Below are positions 9,225 to 17,629 of a DNA stretch of 64,000 nucleotides, one piece after another. The stretch spans positions 124,001-188,000 of the forward strand of contig NZ_JGZG01000005.1 in the NCBI RefSeq assembly GCF_000741295.1, given 5' to 3'. Positions within the stretch are counted from its first letter, which is position 1, and the number at the start of each line of letters is the position of its first letter. The notes beneath the pieces were generated by a model. The model did not search any database and was not told the DNA's origin. It worked only from the letters and a program-made list of their open reading frames with translations. A program made the translations under genes and the position numbers. The stretch is from Bifidobacterium pseudolongum subsp. globosum (GTDB lineage Bacteria > Actinomycetota > Actinomycetes > Actinomycetales > Bifidobacteriaceae).

Positions 9225-9359
9225 CGAGCAACGCAAGACGTGAATTTCGTGTGTATTTTAGTGGATTTTCTGCGTTGTATGGTGGTGGTGGGCGTTGTTC
9301 GTTGCTACCATGGAATTACGTGATTGTACAGGTTTTGCAAACGATGTCAGGGAGTTGAG

Positions 9360-9944
9360 ATGCAGCGAGCGCAATCCAAGAAAACGGCGTGGATCATCGG
9401 CATCATTGGTGTTGTCGTGGCCGTCGTGGCGGCATGTGTGGCGGTGTTCGTGTTCTATCTGCCGCAGCGTGGCGCTGAGCCGCAGGCTTCGGCCGAGACG
9501 GCGGCGGCGGAGGCATCGCCGTCTCCCTCGGAATCCACCAAGGTCACGCCGTCCACGACCGATCCGATGGAGGTCATCCGCAATTACGAGGACTTCATGA
9601 TGAAGTACGCTGATTTCGCGGAGATGCTCAACAGCCAGGACGGCATGCCGGCATCGAAGGCCGAGGAGTATACCGATTGGCTCGCGAGCTTCGACGACAT
9701 GATGGCGCAGTTCGACGCAGTGAGCAATTCGAAGCTCACCCCCGAACAGGAGAAGTACTTCGACGAGGTCATCGACAAGGTCGACAAGCGCATGAAGGAA
9801 GCCACGGGCTCTGAGCTCGCCGGCATTCCGCGCAGTGCCGAGGAGGCCGAGAAGCAGGTGGAGGAGCGGCAGAAGGAAGCCGATCGCACCGCAGGGCGCA
9901 CCAGCTCGGATGGCGCCGATTCGGATGCCGCGTCAAGCAACTGA
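9360..9944 (+). CDS. Membrane-anchored extracytoplasmic protein of unknown function
   Basis: 194 aa. A short basic N-terminus (QRAQSKK) precedes one strong membrane helix (about residues 12-36), then an Ala/Ser/Pro-rich linker and a soluble acidic helical domain containing MEVIRNYEDFMMKYADFAEML. It is probably an uncleaved signal-anchor protein with the domain outside; no lipobox is evident. AGGGAG at 9350-9355 supports the ATG at 9360; the ORF reads back to 9324 without ribosome-binding support. The domain resembles small actinobacterial DUF families (perhaps DUF6591), but this is from memory. It lies 65 bp before the DUF697-type GTPase. Confidence 0.75.
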   Translation: MQRAQSKKTAWIIGIIGVVVAVVAACVAVFVFYLPQRGAEPQASAETAAAEASPSPSESTKVTPSTTDPMEVIRNYEDFMMKYADFAEMLNSQDGMPASKAEEYTDWLASFDDMMAQFDAVSNSKLTPEQEKYFDEVIDKVDKRMKEATGSELAGIPRSAEEAEKQVEERQKEADRTAGRTSSDGADSDAASSN

Positions 9945-10009
9945 CTGATGCTTCGCAGTGCCGACAACGCCAAGGGCGCAGACGTGTCTGATGTGCCTAT
10001 GATGACGGC

Positions 10010-11233
10010 ATGACATACGACAACGGCAATGTGATCGACGTGCAGCCCGCGCCTGCGCCGCAACAGCCTGCGCGCAAGGGCAATGTGCTCGTTTTGGGCA
10101 ACTCCGGGGTGGGCAAGTCCACGTTGATCAACGCGGTGATTGGCGACGACATCGCCAAAACGAGTTTCGGCACGCGCGGCACGACCGAAGAACTCGCCGT
10201 GTACGAAAGCCCGATGGTCCCGTTCCGCGTCATCGACTCCATCGGATTCGAGCCTTCGCCGATCAAGAGCCTGCGAGCGATCCACGCCGTACGCAAATGG
10301 TCACGGTCGAGTGCGCAAGACGGCAATGAGAACAGCCGCATCAACGTGATCTGGTTCTGTGTGGATGGCACGGCGGCGAAGCTGTTCCCGGAGACGATCC
10401 GCAACTTCTCCAACTCGATCGCGATGTGGAAGTCTGTGCCGATCATCGCCGTCATCACCAAGTCGTATTCGCAGGCAGATCGCGCGCGCAACATCGAGAT
10501 GGTGCGACAGGCGTTCCGCGGGCAGCGCGTAGAACGCAACCTGCGCGCGATCGTGCCGGTCGTCGCGCAGACATTCGTGATCAACGAGACGGCGTTCGCG
10601 CCGCCGGAAGGCATCACCGACCTGATCGACGCGACGATGCGCGCGATGCCCGAAGGCATGCAGGGCGGCGCACACGACCTGATGCAGTTCAAACTCACCC
10701 GCAAGCGCGTGCTTGCGCAAGGCCTGATTGGGGCGAGCGTGGCGGCCGGTGCGACCGTGGGCGCAGTGCCGATTCCGATTGCTGATTCGCTCGTGCTCTC
10801 GCCGCTCGAGCTCGCCGAACTCAACGGATTGGCGCGCCTGTATGGAATCGACAAGCGGGAGGATTCCAAGCAGTTCCTTGATTCGATTGTGCAGGTGGGC
10901 ACGGCGAGCGTCGTCGCACATTCGGCGATCAGCGCGGTCAAGGCGATTCCGGGCATCAACATCGCGGCCAGTGTACTCAATGCGATTGTGGCCGCGAGCA
11001 TCATCGCGGCGCTCGGTGAAGGCGCGGTGCTCGCGTTCGAGCAAGTGTATACCGGGCAGCGCAGTGTGCGCGACATCGGCTGGGTGCAGCGGCTGATGGC
11101 AGAGCAGTTCGGCGAAGGGTTCCTTGGCAAGGTCAGCGGCATCGCGCAAGCGTCCCAAGCCGGTGGCGGCAAAGACATGCGGCAGATGATCATCGAGCTG
11201 GTCAAAGCCGCGTTCCTCAACCGCAAGCGGTGA
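10010..11233 (+). CDS. P-loop GTPase with C-terminal DUF697/YcjF-like membrane-associated region
   Basis: 407 aa. The P-loop GNSGVGKST (30-38), switch motif DSIGF and base-recognition TKSY identify a TrmE-Era-Septin-like GTPase. The C-terminal half is Ala/Gly/Ile-rich with hydrophobic stretches (ASVAAGATVGAVPIPIADSL and later helices) typical of DUF697. Such proteins are thought to act at membranes, but their roles are mostly unknown. Upstream is a membrane-anchored protein; a possible small ORF overlaps its stop. I see no hydrolase or effector domain beyond these. Confidence 0.85.
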   Translation: MTYDNGNVIDVQPAPAPQQPARKGNVLVLGNSGVGKSTLINAVIGDDIAKTSFGTRGTTEELAVYESPMVPFRVIDSIGFEPSPIKSLRAIHAVRKWSRSSAQDGNENSRINVIWFCVDGTAAKLFPETIRNFSNSIAMWKSVPIIAVITKSYSQADRARNIEMVRQAFRGQRVERNLRAIVPVVAQTFVINETAFAPPEGITDLIDATMRAMPEGMQGGAHDLMQFKLTRKRVLAQGLIGASVAAGATVGAVPIPIADSLVLSPLELAELNGLARLYGIDKREDSKQFLDSIVQVGTASVVAHSAISAVKAIPGINIAASVLNAIVAASIIAALGEGAVLAFEQVYTGQRSVRDIGWVQRLMAEQFGEGFLGKVSGIAQASQAGGGKDMRQMIIELVKAAFLNRKR

Positions 11234-11412
11234 ATGGCGCCATCTATGACGCGGTGCTTTCTTGGCCGGGGGAAAATTGGCTGTACTGCGTCAATGCTGT
11301 CGAATTATTCTTATGGCCGCTTTTACTTTCCTTCCTATACATGCTAGACGGCGCAAGCAGAATGGTTGAACGACGCCCTGTTCTTGATTTCTCTGATAGA
11401 GTAAACGCGTGA
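11230..11412 (+). CDS. Possible small membrane protein (60 aa)
   Basis: A GTG overlaps the stop of the GTPase gene (GTGA) and opens 60 codons with one hydrophobic stretch (FLWPLLLSFLYML). No Shine-Dalgarno is visible, and I recognise no family. If the ORF is not real, 11234-11585 is a 350-bp noncoding interval. The rest of it, 11413-11585, holds nothing recognisable apart from a marked rise in A+T. Confidence 0.3.
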   Translation: MNGAIYDAVLSWPGENWLYCVNAVELFLWPLLLSFLYMLDGASRMVERRPVLDFSDRVNA

Positions 11413-11585
11413 CATGCAATGTGGAGCAATGGTCGCTTCACACTGTCATAAGTGCTGAGAGAAGATGAACAGGAGAAGCTGTGGGGCTAAATGATGGTGG
11501 TTGTCGCGTCAGTAGTTTTTGTGATAGCCCCCAAATATAAGCACGATGGCAATTCTGATGGTCATTTGACGGGATGGAATAAAAG

Positions 11586-12236
11586 ATGAAGAAGTTTTTT
11601 AAGAAATTCTTAAATAAAAAGAATATAGTCATTTTGATTGTCGTTGCAATATTGTTTTTACTGGTTGGCTGGTGGGGTTCGATACAATTCTATTCTGCAT
11701 TTCCGAGTGCGATGCCTGAATCATTGAGAGAAAAAGGGCGAACCGACACGCAGGTCATCCATTCGATGCAGCGTACAAAAGAAGTGTCCTTGCTGCGATT
11801 GGGTGTTACCGGAATCATTTCGCGGGAGAACAAGAGCCATTTCTTCAGCATGGAGATTCCTGGATCGGAGCGTGCGCAGTTCATTCAGTACACGTTTGAC
11901 GCGAAGCTGGGATTCGAGGGCAAGGATGTCGTCATAAAAGAGGCGGGCGACAACACCTTTGATGTGGCAATTCCGGAGTTCAAATTTATCGGATACGACC
12001 ATCCCGAATACCGTGTGGTCGTGGCGCAGAACGGTGCGTTGAGTTTCGGAACGCAGCAGATCGATACCCTCGACATGGTGAACAACATTCTCACGGACAA
12101 GGCGAAGAAGGAGTATGTCGACTCGAACCGCGACATTCTCGAAGAGCAGGCGAAATCGTTCTATACATCCATTGTGCAGAGCGTCAGTCCGGATACGAAA
12201 CTCAACTTCATATTCAAACAGGCTGAGGGTTCGTGA
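11586..12236 (+). CDS. Membrane-anchored protein of unknown function in an AT-rich islet
   Basis: 216 aa. A very basic N-terminus (MKKFFKKFLNKKN) is followed by a single membrane helix (IVILIVVAILFLLVGWW), then an extracytoplasmic domain of mixed alpha/beta character including TKEVSLLRLGVTGII and FKFIGYDHPEYRVVV. The pattern recalls DUF4230-type bacterial proteins, but I cannot confirm this. Codon use (many AAA, ATT, TTA) is clearly more A+T-rich than neighbours, suggesting recent acquisition or weak codon adaptation. Its SD is weak (GGGATGG). A good terminator follows. Confidence 0.75.
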   Translation: MKKFFKKFLNKKNIVILIVVAILFLLVGWWGSIQFYSAFPSAMPESLREKGRTDTQVIHSMQRTKEVSLLRLGVTGIISRENKSHFFSMEIPGSERAQFIQYTFDAKLGFEGKDVVIKEAGDNTFDVAIPEFKFIGYDHPEYRVVVAQNGALSFGTQQIDTLDMVNNILTDKAKKEYVDSNRDILEEQAKSFYTSIVQSVSPDTKLNFIFKQAEGS

Positions 12237-12277
12237 TGATTCACAGCGCCTACAGCCCTGCATGCAGTGCAGGCGAG

Positions 12278-12316
12278 TGATGCCGTCGGACCCAATGCGG
12301 TCCGGCGGCATCATTA
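12278..12316 (+). terminator. Terminator after the AT-rich membrane protein gene
   Basis: A 15-bp stem (12278-12292 with 12299-12313, one G-U) with a 6-nt loop, followed by TTATAT. It may serve the convergent XRE gene as well. Confidence 0.75.
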
Positions 12317-12360
12317 TATATGACGCCACACTATATTAAGGAATGATGTCTGGTGAGCCG

Positions 12361-13059
12361 TCAATCCTGAATCTGCGTGAACTGCCGCTCGGTGGGGGCC
12401 GGATAGGCATCGCGCAATAATGCAGAGAACGATTCGATCGCCATGCCGTAGAACGCCTCAGTGACCAGTTGGAACGTCAGAGTATTCGGCAGGTCGCTTT
12501 CCGAAGCCAACGATGACATCAGAGAGTCGAAGCGACTGGGGTTGGTGCGCCAGATCACCGACATCTCATGCAGTGTGAGCAATTTGGGAGCCAAGACGGC
12601 GAATGTGCTCGAAGACAGCATGTCGTTGAGTGTCTGGGCGCGGTACTCGCGCATGGATGATTCGCCGGTATTGGCGTTTTGTCCATCGCCGCCGGTACCA
12701 ATCCACTCGCGTATGGCTTGGATCGCGTTGTGGTTGAGCCCTATGTATTCGCAGGCGTGTGCCATGTCAAAACTACGCTCATCGGTTTCGCCGGTCAGAT
12801 ACCCCACGTCCACACCGAAGAAATCCGCGAGAATGGACATTGTTTCGTACTTGGGGAAGCCGATGACACCGCTCGTGGTGCGGTTGCCGGTGTTGAGCCA
12901 GCGGCTGACGTCTTTTTGATGGTATTTCGTGAGGTACTGGCGGTTGAGCGCACTGACCAATCCCAACTGGGTGAGTCCCCGTTCGTCCATACATGCTCGC
13001 AGGCGTGTTCTCCACGCCTGCGCACTCGCCTCGTTTATAGTATCCATGGCATAAAACAT
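12361..13059 (-). CDS. XRE-family helix-turn-helix regulator
   Basis: 232 aa. An N-terminal Cro/CI-type HTH (about residues 15-80): RTRLRACMDERGLTQLGL, then KDVSRWLN for the recognition helix and YETMSILADFFGVDVGYLTGET. The C-terminal 130 residues (DMAHACEYIGLNHNAIQAIREW) are helical and typical of phage-repressor-like XRE proteins of Firmicutes and bifidobacteria; ligand unknown. The start could be 13059 or the second Met at 13047; neither has a strong SD. It is divergent from the 47-codon ORF. Palindromes between them (AGCGT-GAA-ACGCT at 13131-13143) may be its operator. No phage genes are nearby. Confidence 0.85.
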   Translation of the reverse strand: MFYAMDTINEASAQAWRTRLRACMDERGLTQLGLVSALNRQYLTKYHQKDVSRWLNTGNRTTSGVIGFPKYETMSILADFFGVDVGYLTGETDERSFDMAHACEYIGLNHNAIQAIREWIGTGGDGQNANTGESSMREYRAQTLNDMLSSSTFAVLAPKLLTLHEMSVIWRTNPSRFDSLMSSLASESDLPNTLTFQLVTEAFYGMAIESFSALLRDAYPAPTERQFTQIQD

Positions 13060-13095
13060 AGCACATTTATTCCAGATTTATATCATGTTATGTCA

Positions 13096-13124
13096 TTGAC
13101 ACTATAAATCAAAGATTCGAGAAT
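13096..13124 (+). promoter_or_regulatory. Possible rightward promoter in the XRE intergenic region
   Basis: A consensus TTGACA (13096-13101) is followed after 17 bp by GAGAAT (13119-13124). The 5-3-5 palindrome AGCGT-GAA-ACGCT lies at the expected transcript start (13131-13143), a plausible position for repression by the adjacent XRE protein. Confidence 0.4.
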
Positions 13125-13309
13125 GGTTCTAGCGTGAAACGCTCGTCATTACAACTGTTTCGCACTGGATTGCGTAGGGGAAGGAGTGCTGATTCGCGAA
13201 TAAAACATGCCCCTTAATGACGAGTTCCTGTGAGCGGTGCCATCCGCTCGCTGTGTAGCCGAAGGTCGGTTGCGTACAAGGGAATGTCTCGTCAGAGAGG
13301 AGTGCAGTC

Positions 13310-13453
13310 ATGTTTATGCAATTGGCAGGCATGATACTGCGCGGTGTACGAGCGTTCGAGGATGCGGTGCAGGAACCGGAGCAACAAGGCGAGGTGCACC
13401 GCGTCGACGACCACGAAGGAAGACCTGACGGGTCTTCCACACAGGCCGACTGA
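13310..13453 (+). CDS. Small ORF, 47 aa, unknown
   Basis: The ORF begins MFMQLAGMILRGVRAFED and ends in a hydrophilic, Asp/Gln-rich tail. AGAGGAG lies 7 nt before the ATG, a better ribosome-binding site than most genes nearby, which is the main evidence for translation. The N-terminus could form a short amphipathic helix; no family is recognised. An 8-bp hairpin (13418-13425 with 13431-13438) lies inside its 3' half, and a terminator follows 11 bp after the stop, so it may form a short transcript of its own. Confidence 0.45.
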   Translation: MFMQLAGMILRGVRAFEDAVQEPEQQGEVHRVDDHEGRPDGSSTQAD

Positions 13454-13464
13454 CGACAGGCATT

Positions 13465-13508
13465 ACAGGGTGATGCGGTGATGTGTTGCTGCATCACCCT
13501 GTATGTTT
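13465..13508 (+). terminator. Terminator after the 47-codon ORF
   Basis: A 12-bp perfect stem (13465-13476 with 13491-13502), 14-nt loop, followed by ATGTTTTC. Confidence 0.65.
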
Positions 13509-13551
13509 TCGTGGCCAAATATGAAGGAAGTATGAAGAAGGGAACAGTAAA

Positions 13552-15081
13552 ATGTCCACACCAGATTCAACTCCACAGCCGGAGCAGCCCACAGTACAAA
13601 TGCCATCCGGAGCATCTGCGCAGCCAGCCGCAACGGCGACAGGCGCCACATCTATGCAGAACGCCGCAACACAACCTCTGCCGCAGATTCCTGCACAGCA
13701 ATTCCCGCAGTCGGTGGAAGACGTCTACCAAGCTGTGAAGAACACGCTCATGCATAGCCAGTCATTTGGGTTGAATATGGCTGATGATGTCGCCAAGACT
13801 GCATCCTTCGTCTCGCGTAACGCTGGCACACCCTACAAGGTGCAGGTCGTGCCGGGAGCCCAGTCTGGATCGGTCGTACAGTTTGTTCCGCAAGGCCAGC
13901 CGACCCCAAGCCTGCACATGGAATCCATGGTCTTCTTCGGTGAACTGAACCGGGAGCTCATGATGCAGCAGATGAATGCCGCCCAGCAGCAGCCGATCCA
14001 GCAGACGTGGAATGCCCAGCCTACAAACGGTGGTGCATCTACACCGAAGAAGCCTGCGTCATGGGTGCTCTATCTGGCGATCGGCGCGTTGGCCGTATCC
14101 GTGATTGCGTTGATTCTGCTTATTGTGCTCACTCCAAAAACCGGTGCGTGGCTTGTATGGGTGCTCGGTATCGCTTCCCTGGCTCTCTCGGGATTCTCGC
14201 TGTATGCCTCGCTCATGCTTGATAAGAATCTTGTGAACCGCATCCTCTCCGGCGTGGCTGTAGGCATATCGGTGCTTGCCATCGTCTTCGGCTGTGTGAA
14301 CATGCCGAAGGCCACCACGACAACTGCGACAAAAACGCCTTCGTCATCATCCTCTTCACCCGCTGCGAGCAGTGAGTCGTCATCTTCGAGTGCGGAATCG
14401 TCCAATACTGGAGATGAACAGTCGAATGAGCGGCAGAATGGTGACTCTCAGAATCAGGGGAGTGTTGCCGCGGGATTGGATGAGATTGCTTCCTCCATCG
14501 AAAAAGACATTCAGTCCAGTTTGGATGCCATCACCGCCAAGCAGCAGGAAACTGAAACCAAGCTCGGTGACACGTTTGATTCCTACAAGGCCAACGAGTC
14601 GGCGCTCACTGATTGGTATGCATTTGTGGCCAGTGAGTCGAAAGCCCTGTATGGCAAGGTGACCGACAGCTCGGTCAAGTACATGCAGACGCTGTCGCAG
14701 AAGGCGAGCGCGGATAAGTATCTGGATGCCGACGCCCTGCTCGATGATTTCTATAAGACCGTCTATGAAGATGGTTTTGAAACCTATTACGACGATATTT
14801 ATGACACGTCTTATGAAGATATGTACGACAAGTATTACGGAGGCGTGCTTGAGGACAAGCCGGAGAACATGGAATACTCCGAGTACTTTGACCTGCGTAG
14901 CAATGCGTACAAGGCATGGTCGGATTCCAAGTCCGACTTCTATTCGGAATGGTCGGACATGAAGTCGGCGGTATACACACTGTATTCCGATGTCAATTCG
15001 GATGTGTGGAAAGACAACTATGACTTCTCGAAGGCCATCGAGCGTTTCCAGAAGAAGACTGCACAATTCACGGCGCAGTAG
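13552..15081 (+). CDS. Three-TM membrane protein with a Tyr/Asp-rich C-terminal domain
   Basis: 509 aa. Residues 1-45 are a Pro/Gln/Ala-rich disordered leader. About 55-140 is a soluble domain starting VEDVYQAVKNTLMHSQSFGLNMADDV. Three membrane helices follow (roughly 168-193, 197-222, 228-250), then a Ser/Thr linker and a long helical domain rich in Tyr, Asp and Ser (FYKTVYEDGFETYYDDIYD, then YEDMYDKYYGG) with loosely repeated aromatic-acidic units up to about residue 495. With three helices the two ends lie on opposite sides; orientation is not determined. AAGGGAACAG precedes the ATG. First of four same-strand genes with a membrane theme. I recognise no family for the C-terminal domain. Confidence 0.8.
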   Translation: MSTPDSTPQPEQPTVQMPSGASAQPAATATGATSMQNAATQPLPQIPAQQFPQSVEDVYQAVKNTLMHSQSFGLNMADDVAKTASFVSRNAGTPYKVQVVPGAQSGSVVQFVPQGQPTPSLHMESMVFFGELNRELMMQQMNAAQQQPIQQTWNAQPTNGGASTPKKPASWVLYLAIGALAVSVIALILLIVLTPKTGAWLVWVLGIASLALSGFSLYASLMLDKNLVNRILSGVAVGISVLAIVFGCVNMPKATTTTATKTPSSSSSSPAASSESSSSSAESSNTGDEQSNERQNGDSQNQGSVAAGLDEIASSIEKDIQSSLDAITAKQQETETKLGDTFDSYKANESALTDWYAFVASESKALYGKVTDSSVKYMQTLSQKASADKYLDADALLDDFYKTVYEDGFETYYDDIYDTSYEDMYDKYYGGVLEDKPENMEYSEYFDLRSNAYKAWSDSKSDFYSEWSDMKSAVYTLYSDVNSDVWKDNYDFSKAIERFQKKTAQFTAQ

Positions 15082-15104
15082 TAACGCATGCGCTGAACGG
15101 TAAT

Positions 15105-15141
15105 GGGTGGGAATGCTCTGTGATGAAGAACATTCCCACCC
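15105..15141 (+). terminator. Hairpin after the three-TM protein gene
   Basis: An 11-bp stem (15105-15115 with 15131-15141) with a 15-nt loop and no T-run; read-through into the next gene is likely. Confidence 0.45.
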
Positions 15142-15168
15142 TCCCATATCAATCGAATTGAGGTTCCT

Positions 15169-15747
15169 ATGGAGAATATAAGGCTCGAATATGGCGAAAC
15201 CATCATTGGTGACTATGGCTTATTTTGGGATGACAAAATAAAGAGCATCTCCGAGTCCGGTCATGTCTATATCACAACGAAACGTCTTGTGTTGTCTTAT
15301 GTGAAGCTTCATGTGTTCCGTGCCGATGAGGAATACTCGTATTCATATCCACTTTCCTCGATAGATCACATTGAAGTGACGCAGCTGCCGAAGAACAGTC
15401 GAGATGATACGTGGTATAAATGCAAAGCATACTTGTCGAATGGGGTCATTCACTTCAGTGCCCCTCGATATGAGGATTTTGCGCCGTTTGTCAACCTGCT
15501 CAATGCGGAAATCACAGGAGACCCCAATCCTTTGGTCGGTCCCAAGCAGACATTGGTCTCAGACGTTGCAAATGCATTGAGTAGTGTCACCAATCAGTTC
15601 ACAACAGCATTCAGCAAGAAAACAGTCCCACAGCAAGCCGTGGCTGAAAAAGTGAGTATATCATGCCCGGGCTGCGGAGCCACACTCACTGGATGGCATG
15701 GGAAGACAGTCATCTGTGAGTATTGCACTGCTTCGCGTCAGCTGTAA
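15169..15747 (+). CDS. PH/GRAM-like domain protein with C-terminal zinc ribbon
   Basis: 192 aa, no signal or membrane segment. The first 120 residues form a beta-rich domain of bacterial PH/GRAM appearance (GHVYITTKRLVLSYVKLHVF, then YSYPLSSIDHIEV), a fold often binding lipids or proteins at the inner membrane face. The C-terminus ends in a zinc ribbon with two Cys pairs, C166/C169 in CPGCGA and C183/C186 in CEYC. It sits between a membrane protein and an SPFH protein and may be a cytoplasmic adaptor. A+T content is above that of the housekeeping genes. Confidence 0.75.
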   Translation: MENIRLEYGETIIGDYGLFWDDKIKSISESGHVYITTKRLVLSYVKLHVFRADEEYSYSYPLSSIDHIEVTQLPKNSRDDTWYKCKAYLSNGVIHFSAPRYEDFAPFVNLLNAEITGDPNPLVGPKQTLVSDVANALSSVTNQFTTAFSKKTVPQQAVAEKVSISCPGCGATLTGWHGKTVICEYCTASRQL

Positions 15748-15784
15748 CTATCGCACCGTAAGGCATGGAGGGAAGTAGGCAACC

Positions 15785-16993
15785 ATGGCATTGATCAAAG
15801 CATTCGCGGGCGCATTGGGTGGCACTTTCGCCGATCAGTGGCTCGACATCATCACGGTCGGCCAATTCGGCGAACATGTGGCGCTCATGCCGGGCGTCTA
15901 CCAGGAAACGAATCAAGGGCGGGGATCGAACACCAAGCATTCCGCCGCCGTCATCTCCAACGGCTCGCGCATCTATGTCCCTGAGAACACGGCCGCGTTC
16001 ATCTTCGACCAGTCGGGCATCGAAAGCATCATCACCGAGTCCGGCGGGTACGAATACCGTACCGGCGGCACCGAAAGCGTGTTCGCGGGCGACGGCATAG
16101 GCAAATCCATCTTCGGCCAGATCGGCGAACGCTTCAAATACGGTGGTGAACCCGTGGCGAACAAACGCGTCGCGTTTGTGAACCTTCGCGAGATCCGCGG
16201 CCTCAAGTTCGGCACGCCGGCACCGCTCATGTACCATGACAAGTTTTACGACACCGATCTGGATATTCGCGCGCGTGGCATGATGTCGTTGCGCATCACG
16301 AACCCGACCGCGTTCATCCGGCAATTCGTGCCTCCGAACGTGGATTACATCAGTTTCGATGACCCCAAAACGAAGTCGCAGCTGCTCAGTGAATTCATGC
16401 AGTCGTTCTCGGTCGCGCTCAACTCGTTGAGCAACGAATACCGCATCTCCGCGTTGCCGAGCCAAGCGAACGCAATCGCGCTCGCGATCAGCGAGGACCC
16501 CACAAACGCGGGTACATGGGAGTCACGATTCGGCATCCATCTGGCGGGCATCGGCATCGAAAGCATCGAGTTCACTCCGGAATCGCGTGAGCTCGTCAAG
16601 CAGTATTCGTCGAACCGCATGAACGTGACGGCGTACGAGAACATCTCGCAGCAGGCGTCGAACATCGCCGCCCAGCAGAAAATCGCCCAAGGCGTGCAAA
16701 ACAATGGATTCGGCGATATGGGCGGCATGATGCTCGGGGTCGGCTTCGCTCAGGGGGTCAACCCGATGACCGGGGCGATGCCGGGCCAGCAGGTGAATCC
16801 GGCGAATGCGATGGCCGCTGCAGCGGATGCGCACCCGGTCGTCGCCCAAGCCGCGTCGCAGCCTGCGCCGGCTCCCGCGATGTCCGTGGCGGAACAGATG
16901 GAGACACTGAAGAGCCTCAAGGAGCTTCTTGACGCCGGAATCCTCACCCAAGAGGAGTTCGACCTCAAGAAGAAACAGGTTCTGGGGCTGTAG
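15785..16993 (+). CDS. SPFH-domain protein with SHOCT tail (YdjI-like)
   Basis: 402 aa. N-terminal MALIKAFAGALGGTFADQWLDII and the SPFH core (FGEHVALMPGVYQETNQGRG, then DLDIRARGMMSLRITNP) match the virion-core-protein/YdjI branch of the prohibitin-stomatin superfamily, which lacks a classical TM helix and scaffolds membrane domains. A Met/Gly-rich linker leads to a C-terminal SHOCT helix-turn (LKELLDAGILTQEEFDLKKKQ). In Bacillus, YdjI works with a PspA-like system in membrane stress; no pspA is in this window. The neighbours suggest a comparable envelope complex, which is inference. Confidence 0.85.
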   Translation: MALIKAFAGALGGTFADQWLDIITVGQFGEHVALMPGVYQETNQGRGSNTKHSAAVISNGSRIYVPENTAAFIFDQSGIESIITESGGYEYRTGGTESVFAGDGIGKSIFGQIGERFKYGGEPVANKRVAFVNLREIRGLKFGTPAPLMYHDKFYDTDLDIRARGMMSLRITNPTAFIRQFVPPNVDYISFDDPKTKSQLLSEFMQSFSVALNSLSNEYRISALPSQANAIALAISEDPTNAGTWESRFGIHLAGIGIESIEFTPESRELVKQYSSNRMNVTAYENISQQASNIAAQQKIAQGVQNNGFGDMGGMMLGVGFAQGVNPMTGAMPGQQVNPANAMAAAADAHPVVAQAASQPAPAPAMSVAEQMETLKSLKELLDAGILTQEEFDLKKKQVLGL

Positions 16994-17020
16994 TACGTCT
17001 CAACAATAAAGGAGGGCAGT

Positions 17021-17539
17021 ATGTCCAATCAAACAACAACCCGGAACCTGACGGTTCCCAAGATTGTGGCAATCGTGGGCAACGTGCTCATGTTGCTGTG
17101 CGTGTTCCTTCCATACGCTTCGGTGGCAAAGGACTCGCCGTACCGTGAATACGCCGATGAGATGGTCGATGGTGTTCGCGCAGGCGAATTGGCCGATCCC
17201 TCAATGTTCAAGTTTGCCACGCTCTACAACAAGCTCAAGGATCAGACGTCCAACGGTTCCGAAATCGCGATGATTGTGATGGCGCTCGTTGCGGCCATCG
17301 CCATCACGGCAATTATCGCGTTGATCTTTGCATGCGTTTCGAAGGGTATTCCGGCGCTGGTGTTCAGCATCATCGGCTTCCTTCTGTTCTTGGTGCTGAA
17401 CTGGGACTTCAGTGACCGCGGCGTTGTTCCCACTGACGATTACAGCTGGGGATTTGGCTATTACCTGTTCTATGCAGCCGCTCTTGTGGCAGTCGTAGGC
17501 GCAATCTGGATGATTGTGTCCAAGCGCAGGGAACAGTGA
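17021..17539 (+). CDS. Four-TM membrane protein of unknown function
   Basis: 172 aa. Hydrophobic helices at about residues 14-34, 82-108, 110-130 and 145-166, with a 45-residue loop after the first helix (VAKDSPYREYADEMVDGV), likely extracytoplasmic, and a basic C-terminal KRREQ. AAAGGAGGG gives a strong ribosome-binding site. It follows the SPFH gene by 27 bp and ends at a 20-bp bidirectional terminator, so it is probably the last gene of the 13.5-17.5 kb cluster. No family recognised. Confidence 0.75.
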   Translation: MSNQTTTRNLTVPKIVAIVGNVLMLLCVFLPYASVAKDSPYREYADEMVDGVRAGELADPSMFKFATLYNKLKDQTSNGSEIAMIVMALVAAIAITAIIALIFACVSKGIPALVFSIIGFLLFLVLNWDFSDRGVVPTDDYSWGFGYYLFYAAALVAVVGAIWMIVSKRREQ

Positions 17540-17551
17540 CCGTAGAGGAAT

Positions 17552-17606
17552 ACGAAAAACGGGGTTTCACGTATCTGGGGAAGAGGCGTGAAACCCCGTT
17601 TTTCGT
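17552..17606. terminator. Strong bidirectional terminator
   Basis: A perfect 20-bp stem (17552-17571 with 17587-17606) with a 15-nt loop; A5 and T5 runs lie in the stem ends on both strands. Confidence 0.9.
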
Positions 17607-17629
17607 CAACATGAGAACCATGGTTGGAT

